From the IMG/VR virus record IMGVR_UViG_3300024255_000073, positions 1 through 36,648 of that record: a stretch of DNA of 36,648 bases. One strand, given 5' to 3'. A program made the translations under genes and the position numbers. The stretch comes from a virus. Of the stretch, positions 18,801 through 22,534 are shown one piece after another; the first letter of the stretch is position 1, and each line of letters opens with the position of its first letter. Below the pieces are notes generated by a model that was not told the DNA's origin, made no database searches, and saw only the letters and a program-made list of their open reading frames with translations.

Positions 18801-20433
18801 AAGTGGTACAACCGGTACAAGTGGTACAGCAGGTTCGAGTGGTGTAGATGGAACTTTATTTGGAAGTGCAGGAACTAGTGGAGTAAGTGGTACATCAGGT
18901 ACAACTGGTACTAGTGGAACATCTGGTACAAGTGGAACGAGTGGTGTAGATGGAACTTTATTTGGTTCATCTGGTTCTAGTGGAACGAGTGGTACAAGTG
19001 GTACAACTGGTACTAGTGGAACGAGCGGAACTTCGGGAACGAGTGGTACAAGTGGTTTAGATGGAACTTTATTTGGTTCATCTGGTTCTAGTGGTTCATC
19101 AGGAACAAGTGGTACAACTGGTACTAGTGGAACGAGTGGTACTAGTGGAACATCTGGACAAGATGGTACTTTATTTGGAAGTAGTGGTTCAAGTGGTACG
19201 GCAGGAACAAGTGGAGAAGATGGTTCAAGTGGAACATCAGGTTCAAGTGGAACTAGTGGAACATCTGGTTCGAGTGGATTAGATGGTACTCTATTCGGTT
19301 CAAGTGGAACGAGTGGAACAAGTGGAACAAGTGGTACAAGTGGTACAACGGGTACTAGTGGAACGAGTGGAACATCTGGTCAAGATGGTACTCTATTCGG
19401 TTCAAGTGGAACATCAGGTACTAGTGGAACATCAGGCACAAGTGGAACAAGTGGAGAAAGTGGTTCTCAAGGAACAAGTGGTACTTCTGGTCAAGATGGT
19501 ACTTTATTCGGTTCAAGTGGTACAACTGGTTCGGATGGAACAAGTGGTACTAGTGGGACAACTGGTACATCAGGTGTAAGTGGTTCTCAAGGAACAAGTG
19601 GTACATCTGGACAAGATGGTACTTTATTTGGAAGTAGTGGAACAAGTGGTACTAGTGGAACAACTGGTACGAGTGGAACAAGTGGTGTAAGTGGAACTGA
19701 TGGTACTTCTGGTAGTGGAGGTACTTCTGGACAAGATGGTACTTTATTTGGGTCAAGTGGTTCAAGTGGTACAAGTGGTGCTACGGGTACGGATGGAACA
19801 AGTGGTACATCAGGTGGAGGTACAGCTGGAACAAGTGGTACTTCTGGACAAGATGGTACTTTATTTGGAAGTAGTGGAACGAGTGGAGAATCTGGAACGA
19901 GTGGTTCAAGTGGAGAAACTGGTTCTAATGGTACAAGTGGTATAAGTGGAACGAGTGGAACATCGTTTGATATAAGTGGTACAACTAATAATGGTGTAAC
20001 TACCTTCAATAATGCACTTTCTTCTTTAGAGGTAGAGAGTGGGCTTACATACGATGGAAATACATTAAACATAACTGGTACAGTTGATGCATCAACATCA
20101 ATTCACACAACATTATTTGAAGAATTAGTAAACGCACAAGGAACTGGTGGTAGTGTTACTTTGAATTTAACCTCAGCAAATAACTTTACATATACGGTTA
20201 ATAACAACGCAACATTCACATTTAGTAACCCACCAAGTAATCCAAAAGCATTAGGATTTACACTACTTTTACAAAATGGTGGTAATTATACAATAGGGTG
20301 GCCTGGTTCAGTTCAATGGGCAGGTGGAGTAGCACCCGCACTAACATCAAATGGTTATGATGTATTGGTATTCTATACATTTGATGGTGGAACAAATTAT
20401 TGGGGATTCCTTAGTGGAGCAGATTTAAGATAA
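9814..20433 (+). CDS. Giant tail fibre with beta repeats, three cupredoxin-like domains and collagen-like stalks
   Basis: This protein has 3,539 residues. Residues 1 to about 1930 hold some 21 repeats of the form SGSVTASVSP..GF.V, then SGS.F.GE...SGS.FSGSG..LF.IP..AL..DA, typical of phage fibre shafts. Three cupredoxin-like domains (residues 1050-1146, 1276-1383 and 2393-2499) each carry His, C-x2-H-x2-M and a GG or AG turn. A phage beta domain (QVTVIHNFDLDYPIVQVYE) lies near residue 1965. Collagen-like G-X-Y repeats run at residues 2246-2386 and 2503-3384. The C-terminal 155 residues end in YDVLVFYTFDGGTNYWGFLSGA, a motif common at phage fibre tips. Glycine runs (NGGGGGGGG) interrupt the part before the first stalk. 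It probably forms a very long trimeric fibre. The receptor and the meaning of the copper-site motifs are unknown. The start at 9814 is the first ATG in frame. Confidence 0.85.
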   Translation: MSQLLSGKVRVVKPSDVSVDRYEFLELAEVEPNLGVPISGSLSSGSIALVASDADGNRLFVTKIQLEELTGSFSGSFAGDGSELNNLPDTSLLRSGSASASIAPNTGFLVNVSSSFDGDMDVNGDVRITGDLLVDNRIVAREILVEIISSSIVFSSGSNRFGNDVTDLQEFTGSVSISGSYGLRGDANVTGSVFVTNDIEVNAISASFFSGSGRDLFDIPQSALSEDASLIASGAITASTADNQFRVTSIESGSLFFGDVKLDSGSVFSGSGRDLFDIPRSALTEDALLSSFIASGSVTASVSPEFGFRLEGTDRAEFSSSLFVESGVSASVFSGSGQGLFDIPRSALTEDALITNQITSGSVTASVSPDTGFVVTSVDSGSLFIGDVKLQSGSVFSGSGRDLFNIPRSALTEDALLSSFIVSGSVTASVSPNEGFVVTSLTGSTFFGELRVASGSSFSGSGEKLFDIPLAALSDETQQAINAAIAAEAKILTTGSVTASVDPNDGFIVTSEVSGSTFTGELRLTSGSDFSGSGAKLFNIPRTALTQDALISSFIASGSITASVDPNRGFRVEDFGTGILGTRSEFSGSIFVSRNATVGTDVTAGGSVSASFFSGSGRDLFDIPLSAFAEEVVASTRIQQGNVTASVSNEDGFKVESIDSGSQFTGSIDVLGGVSISSGSFFSGSGEQLFNIPRTALTDDALESNEITSGSVTASVSPNDGFVVESIDSGSTFFGEVRVQSGSAFSGSGEKLFNIPAAAIADLDTSKIFSGSVTASTSPDDGFVVTSVDSGSTFFGEVRVQSGSAFSGSGEKLFNIPRNALTEDALDSNRIISGAFSASIDPTSGFTVNASASIDGDLVVAGAIVSNELYTNYVETTIIYSSGSNTFGKTLADRQEFTGSVFVTNSLDVDGIISGDGRGLFNIPQAALSDDSPRIATGSVSASVFEYREFLVASSEGSVRSIFSGSIDTQNYISASLFQGDGSGLFNIPQSALSEDASRIASGSVTASVSPNEGFIVNEFGRFEDDLRVSGSFIVSASNQIVPTGSLDTHFFVYNVGNTAYSIDGRLNPDLVLVKNLAYEFEISASGHPFYLKTSAGTGTGNALPFTNNGGTSGSIFFSASAQGTYYYNCENHAEMAGTIYVVDEYVQSASIELYNNTLIQGNLDLNGDLDVQDNISFGNTISGDKIVVNEVSGAFSGSGRDLFDIPISDNAEDFPLQASIATGSVTASLTPDFRFEVNATASISGGLNVGGNVKTTGSLLVSASFEPFEDIKSLNVDVQDFDGSNKYVINSERQPTLQFLVGSTYTFWQTGSNNATHALRLSITSDGTHNSGNVYTGSVDTGSINAGDSGSRVIIDVDSNTPTTLYYYCINHSGMGGQINVLSEEPTNANIVFDGRVDISDNVTVEKTLKADKLIANEISGNFSGSGRNLFDIPRSAFTGDAFRIASGSVTASVTPDDGFVVESGDSGSRIIGSLQITGSVNIDTNLEIQNNLDVQGISTLQTLSAPNSNTFGSTTESLQQITGSVDTTGSINVTGSILATEFVGDGSKLTGVIAERAQDTPLIVSGGVTASVSPEFGFRVESQVSGSEFTGSIDVDGDLKITGIYTGDGSGLTNIDIANLAIDSSRIFTGSITASVDPTGFFRVEGEGVNPVTSEFSGSVLVSGSMTATTYFGDGSNLQNVQAAAAPKISSGSVTASVSPVFGFRVESEDSGSEFTGSINISGSVSASLYRGDGSGLFNIPAESLTDLELDRIKSGSAEAIIDPNEMNVNVRLSASVFAGDGSELFNIPAESLTDLQLDRITSGSAFAIISPDKGLEIFTPADKVDITASLNVSGGLNVQDGDLIVDSGSVIYGDGSGLRNINIANLAFETNLLQSGAFTAEISPDFGFVVNASASISGNLSVENTVFAPRFEGGLFSGSLKGPYEGEGDAEDREILIFDSAKNKFVPVPESTPTTTVPFDNVTQVTVIHNFDLDYPIVQVYETGSNAQLIPASIESLDNNRVKITFSTLTSGQVVVGSGGSKISGAISGDNVIGIVPSASRAISAEVSDLAQNVVGLDSASIAAIQDLSNFIRNSQTASMTVLSASYAVTASFALNGGGGGGGGESSETASYVTSSNVDGPFGMDSIQSSSYSVYAVSASYALNAVSAEDYVRNDQTASMSVLSSSFALTASFALNGGGGGSGDGFPFSGSAELTGSLNILGDLIISGGAFVETLPVGSSSTIVSYDPTTGALEQQSITIASGTSGTAGTTGSGGSSGSSGSSGTSGTSGTSGTTGSDGTSGTSGTSGTSGSSGTTGTSGSSGSSGSSGSSGSSGSSGTSGTSGSSGSSGTSGTSGSSGTSGSSGTSGTSGTSGSSGSSGTSGSSGSSGTSGTSGSSGSSGTSAEDPVTDIFIVTANGSNFYNIDSVRQPTLTLLRGFTYEFDESDSTNSGHAIALSTTANGTHGGGSEYTNGVIRSGSPGAGGILRFKVPDDAPNTLYYYCVSHSGMGGTLLIDTLSSGTSGSSGTSGTSGTSGTTGSAGSSGTSGTSGTNGSSGSSGTSGSSGSSGTSGSSGSSGTSGSSGSDGSSGTSGTSGTTGTSGSSGTAGSSGTSGSSGSSGTAGTSGSSGSSGSGGESGTSGTSGTSGSSGLDGEDGTSGTSGVSGTSGTSGSDGEDGTNGTSGTTGTAGTSGTTGTSGTSGTSGVDGTSGTSGTSGTSGTSGTTGSEGTSGTSGTSGSSGTSGDPGTSGTSGSSGTSGTSGTTGSDGTSGTSGSSGTSGTDGTSGSSGTSGSSGSSGSTGTSGSSGTSGTSGTDGTSGTNGTSGSSGSTGTDGTSGSSGTSGETGTSGTSGTSGTNGTSGSSGSTGTDGTSGSSGSSGSTGTSGTSGTSGSSGSAGTSGSSGSSGTSGSSGTSGQDGTLFGSSGSSGTSGTSGTSGTSGSTGTSGSSGQDGTFFGSSGTSGSTGTSGTSGTSATAGTSGTSGTSGSSGQDGTFFGSSGTSGSSGTSGTTGTAGTSGTTGTSGTAGSSGVDGTLFGSAGTSGVSGTSGTTGTSGTSGTSGTSGVDGTLFGSSGSSGTSGTSGTTGTSGTSGTSGTSGTSGLDGTLFGSSGSSGSSGTSGTTGTSGTSGTSGTSGQDGTLFGSSGSSGTAGTSGEDGSSGTSGSSGTSGTSGSSGLDGTLFGSSGTSGTSGTSGTSGTTGTSGTSGTSGQDGTLFGSSGTSGTSGTSGTSGTSGESGSQGTSGTSGQDGTLFGSSGTTGSDGTSGTSGTTGTSGVSGSQGTSGTSGQDGTLFGSSGTSGTSGTTGTSGTSGVSGTDGTSGSGGTSGQDGTLFGSSGSSGTSGATGTDGTSGTSGGGTAGTSGTSGQDGTLFGSSGTSGESGTSGSSGETGSNGTSGISGTSGTSFDISGTTNNGVTTFNNALSSLEVESGLTYDGNTLNITGTVDASTSIHTTLFEELVNAQGTGGSVTLNLTSANNFTYTVNNNATFTFSNPPSNPKALGFTLLLQNGGNYTIGWPGSVQWAGGVAPALTSNGYDVLVFYTFDGGTNYWGFLSGADLR
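12961..13250 (+). other. Cupredoxin-like domain 1
   Basis: Residues 1050-1146 of the fibre. A histidine sits in SGHPFYL (H1088). The C-terminal loop YYYNCENHAEM gives C1130, H1133 and M1136, a C-x2-H-x2-M loop. This is the full His-Cys-His-Met ligand set of type 1 copper proteins, with the loop length known from amicyanin. Copper binding is inferred. Confidence 0.6.
13639..13962 (+). other. Cupredoxin-like domain 2
   Basis: Residues 1276-1383. H1318 lies in NNATHALRLS, and YYYCINHSGMGGQ supplies C1370, H1373 and M1376. The order YVINSERQPTL, then strand, ligand His, a glycine-rich loop and YYYC parallels domain 3 closely, so the two are probably duplicates. Confidence 0.65.
15695..15890 (+). 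other. Phage fibre beta domain (HNFD.DYPIVQVYE type)
   Basis: The pattern TQVTVIHNF, YPIVQVYETGSN, IPASIESLDNN and KITF...SGQVVV matches a beta domain frequently found in marine phage tail proteins. It separates the LFDIP repeats from the glycine-rich hinge and the collagen-like stalk. No binding partner can be read from the sequence. Confidence 0.5.
16549..16971 (+). repeat. Collagen-like stalk A, 47 G-X-Y triplets
   Basis: 423 nt give 141 residues, exactly 47 G-X-Y triplets, almost all GTS or GSS, with no proline. The DNA is a degenerate 9-nt repeat of ggn-(aca/agt/tct)-agt type, using varied codons rather than exact copies. It runs directly into cupredoxin-like domain 3. Confidence 0.9.
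16990..17310 (+). other. Cupredoxin-like domain 3, between two collagen-like segments
   Basis: Residues 2393-2499. H2435 lies in NSGHAIALS, and YYYCVSHSGMGGT supplies C2485, H2488 and M2491. The domain follows directly after the first G-X-Y run (which ends GTSAEDP) and is followed within eight residues by the second run, so it would form a knob along the stalk. Confidence 0.65.
17320..19965 (+). repeat. Collagen-like stalk B, about 290 triplets with regular breaks
   Basis: 2,646 nt give 882 residues of G-X-Y repeats dominated by GTS and GSS, with scattered GTD, GED, GSD, GTN, GTA and one GDP. Starting at 18499, thirteen copies of G(Q/V/L)DGT(L/F)FGS occur. Each contains GTLFG or GTFFG, which adds one residue and shifts the register. 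One glycine is replaced by alanine (GTSATAG) and one two-residue unit occurs (GTSGGGTAG). Confidence 0.9.
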
Positions 20434-20450
20434 ATGATAAGTTATGAATT

Positions 20451-21359
20451 ATGAGTATAGCAAGAAGATTAGTAAGTTCAGGGGGAGGAGGTGCATCAGT
20501 GGCATTTAGTTTTAATTTAACTGTTACGGCAGGACAGACATATACCTTACCTCTATTTTCAGTTGGTGGTACACAACCAAGTATTTCGGTATCTTGGGGA
20601 GATGCTACTGCCGATTCAATAGTAACATCTACAAACGATGTAAATGGAACACACACTTATTCGAGTGGTGGAACATACACAGTAAATATTTCTGGTTCTT
20701 TACCTGGATTTAGGGTGGATAATGATAGTTTTAGATTATTATATTCCGCAATAAATAGTTTTGGGAATGTGGGTATAAGACAGATAAACTTTTATGGTTG
20801 TAGTAATATTACAAGTTTAAGTGGTATATCTGACTTAGATGGTTTGGCAAGGGTAACACAATTTAACAATACCTTTAGAGGAACTGGTATTACATCAATA
20901 CCATCTGGTTTTTTTGATAATGCAACTTCTGCACAAGAATTTACTGATACATTTTCATTTACAGGAATAACATCAGTACCAAATAATTTATTTGATAACG
21001 CAGGAAGTGGTGTTGCATCATTTAACTCGTGTTTTTTAGGTTGTTTGTCACTAACAACTGTTCCAACAAATATGTTTCAATATAACACAGCAGTTCTTTC
21101 ATTCTCATCAACGTTTAGAAATTGTAGAGCATTAACTAATATACCTACATTTGTATATAATTCAAGTGCTACTCTTTTTTCTAACATATTTAATATGAGT
21201 TCAACAACAAACGGTTCATCATCTTGGGATTTAGATGAGGCATTGTGGTTAAGAACACCAACACCATTAGGTACAAATGCATATAACAATTGTACAGGTA
21301 TTGGTACTAACCCATCCTCAATCTATGATTACAATGATATACCATTAAATTGGAAATAA
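20451..21359 (+). CDS. PKD-like plus BspA/DUF285-like repeat protein
   Basis: This 302-aa protein starts 17 nt after the giant fibre; the ATG at 20434 is closed after six codons, so 20451 is the start. Residues about 20-88 contain ISVSWGDATADS and GTHTYSSGGTYTVNISG, the usual PKD-type signature (WGD...HTY..GTYTV). Residues about 105-260 are made of units of roughly 24-30 residues such as FNNTFRGTGITSIPSGFFDN and FNSCFLGCLSLTTVPTNMF, which resemble the BspA/DUF285 leucine-rich-like repeats of bacterial surface proteins. There is no signal peptide, as expected for a virion protein. The location between two fibre genes suggests an accessory adhesin or fibre-tip protein, which is inferred. The C-terminal 45 residues (LWLRTPTPLG...IPLNWK) close the repeat array. 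Confidence 0.75.
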   Translation: MSIARRLVSSGGGGASVAFSFNLTVTAGQTYTLPLFSVGGTQPSISVSWGDATADSIVTSTNDVNGTHTYSSGGTYTVNISGSLPGFRVDNDSFRLLYSAINSFGNVGIRQINFYGCSNITSLSGISDLDGLARVTQFNNTFRGTGITSIPSGFFDNATSAQEFTDTFSFTGITSVPNNLFDNAGSGVASFNSCFLGCLSLTTVPTNMFQYNTAVLSFSSTFRNCRALTNIPTFVYNSSATLFSNIFNMSSTTNGSSSWDLDEALWLRTPTPLGTNAYNNCTGIGTNPSSIYDYNDIPLNWK

Positions 21360-21361
21360 TT

Positions 21362-21814
21362 ATGTATATAAAAGTATCAGGTTCAGTAACAACATATCCT
21401 TACACTATTCAAAATTTGAAAAGTGACAATCCTAATATTAGTTTTCCTAATATTTTAACGGATTCGGTATTGAATGATTTTAATGTATATTCAGTTGTTC
21501 AAGTTGAAAATGGTGGAGATTATACAAAAAATTATGTAGAAGGAACTCCAACTCAATCAGGTTCATTGTATTTACAAAACTGGACAGAATCAGATGCAAG
21601 TGGTGAAGATATAGAAACAAGAAAAAATGAAAAATGGGAGGAAGTTAGAGACATTAGAGATAGTTTACTATCTCAATCAGATTGGACACAATTTCAAGAT
21701 TCACCAATTACTGGTTCTTTACTAACCGATTGGCAAACATATAGACAAGGTTTAAGAGACATAACAACTCAAGATAATCCTTACTCTTTAACTTGGCCCA
21801 CAAAACCATCTTAA
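21362..21814 (+). CDS. Phage tail assembly chaperone-like protein (PF16778 type)
   Basis: The C-terminal half reads KWEEVRDIRDSLLSQSDW, then a short linker, WQTYRQGLRDIT, a few residues and LTWPTKP. This order (R..RD.LL...DW ... YRQ.LRDI ... WP..P) is the recognised signature of the small phage tail assembly chaperone family found next to tail-fibre genes. The N-terminal half (VSGSVTTYPYTIQNLKSDNP) is also seen in such proteins. An upstream in-frame ATG at 21350 overlaps the end of the preceding gene. The start at 21362 (MYIKVSGSV) is preferred because it gives a normal gene junction just after the previous stop, but neither start has a clear ribosome binding site. It probably aids folding or attachment of one of the neighbouring giant fibres. 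Confidence 0.75.
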   Translation: MYIKVSGSVTTYPYTIQNLKSDNPNISFPNILTDSVLNDFNVYSVVQVENGGDYTKNYVEGTPTQSGSLYLQNWTESDASGEDIETRKNEKWEEVRDIRDSLLSQSDWTQFQDSPITGSLLTDWQTYRQGLRDITTQDNPYSLTWPTKPS

Positions 21815-21828
21815 CAAAAAGATTAAGT

Positions 21829-21838
21829 TATATTTATA
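21829..21838 (+). promoter_or_regulatory. TATATTTATA element (candidate late promoter)
   Basis: A perfect TATATTTATA lies in the 46-nt gap between the chaperone-like gene and the 105-aa gene, 22 nt before the ATG at 21861. The same element precedes five other genes in this window. Confidence 0.55.
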
Positions 21839-21860
21839 CCTATAAACAATGAGTAGATAA

Positions 21861-22178
21861 ATGAGAATAGACCAACCTAGTTTTTCCGGTTCGATTACAC
21901 AAGCATCGATTGCGTATGCAGATTTGAGTGGTTCATTTACTGGTGGATTTACTGGTTCATTTACCGGTGATATTACAGTAGAACAAGCAGAATTCACAAA
22001 TCTTACAGTAAAAGATACACTTAGAGTTGGAACTGAAAACACAAGTGGTACATCTATGATAGTTTCTCAATCTATTGATGTCAGTGGTTCTATAAACTTA
22101 GGACCAAATGATTCATACAATGTTGATGGAGTAAATGTTTTAGATTCAGCAATAGCATTTGCAATTGCTTTAGGATAA
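21861..22178 (+). CDS. Small fibre-like structural protein
   Basis: This 105-aa protein has no recognisable catalytic motif. Residues 20-45 contain DLSGSFTGGFTGSFTGDIT, the kind of short alternating beta sequence found at the base of the two giant fibres (compare FTGSFSGS in each). The rest (LRVGTENTSGTSMIVSQSI...LGPNDSYNVDGVNV) ends with a hydrophobic IAFAIALG tail. An ATG at 21849 is closed after three codons, so 21861 is the start. It may be a short fibre or an adaptor for one of the large ones; this is inference from similarity of style and position. Confidence 0.65.
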   Translation: MRIDQPSFSGSITQASIAYADLSGSFTGGFTGSFTGDITVEQAEFTNLTVKDTLRVGTENTSGTSMIVSQSIDVSGSINLGPNDSYNVDGVNVLDSAIAFAIALG

Positions 22179-22190
22179 AAATAATAAAAT

Positions 22191-22523
22191 ATGGCAAACA
22201 CATTTAAGAATAGTATTAAAGGACCTGCAGGAACTGCGGGTTTATCAGTTTATACTTGTCCTTCTGCAACTTCTGCAACAGTGATTGGTGTAAACGTTGC
22301 TAATATTGTAACACAAAATATTAATGTAGATGTTCAAATAACTGATAATTCTGCTTCAGTAACTAAATACTTAATAAAAGGTGCAGTGATTCCACAAGGG
22401 TCTGCAACTATTTTAGTTGGTGGAGAACAAAAAGTGGTAATGGAAGCAAGTGACTCAATAACAGTTACTTCAGATGTTGATGATTCAGTAGATGTAGTAG
22501 TATCAGTATTAGAAATTACATAA
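22191..22523 (+). CDS. Small beta-domain structural protein related to the flanks of the 288-aa protein
   Basis: This 110-aa protein starts 12 nt after its neighbour behind the leader aaataataaaat. It begins MANTFKNSIKGPAGTAGLSV and continues with YTCPSATSATVIGVNVANI, VDVQITDNS and ILVGGEQKVVMEASDSI, ending VVVSVLEIT. Small proteins of this pattern are common near tail and fibre genes of marine phages. The same two halves flank the helical insert of the protein at 8922-9788 (YTTPSGVSTILLSAQITN and VMEEEFSLVV...SILE). It probably folds as a compact beta sandwich. The role in the virion is not known. Confidence 0.7.
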   Translation: MANTFKNSIKGPAGTAGLSVYTCPSATSATVIGVNVANIVTQNINVDVQITDNSASVTKYLIKGAVIPQGSATILVGGEQKVVMEASDSITVTSDVDDSVDVVVSVLEIT

Positions 22524-22534
22524 ATTAGTAATAT

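Noticed and set aside
16549-19965. Dense short repeats as a possible CRISPR array
   Set aside because: The repeats are contiguous 9-nt coding triplets with no spacers of uniform length and no leader or cas genes.
20434-20454. Short frame between the fibre and the PKD-like gene
   Set aside because: It has only six codons and overlaps the better start at 20451.
21350-21361. Upstream ATG for the assembly chaperone-like gene
   Set aside because: It overlaps the end of the preceding gene and adds only MEII. The ATG at 21362 gives a normal start, though the upstream one cannot be excluded.
21814-21830. CTTAA/TTAAG inverted repeat as a terminator after the chaperone-like gene
   Set aside because: The stem is 5 bp, AT-only except one pair, and no T run follows.
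21829-21838. Reading the TATATTTATA elements as T4-type late promoters on the minus strand
   Set aside because: The reverse complement does contain TATAAATA, but no minus-strand gene lies downstream, while spacing to plus-strand starts is consistent.
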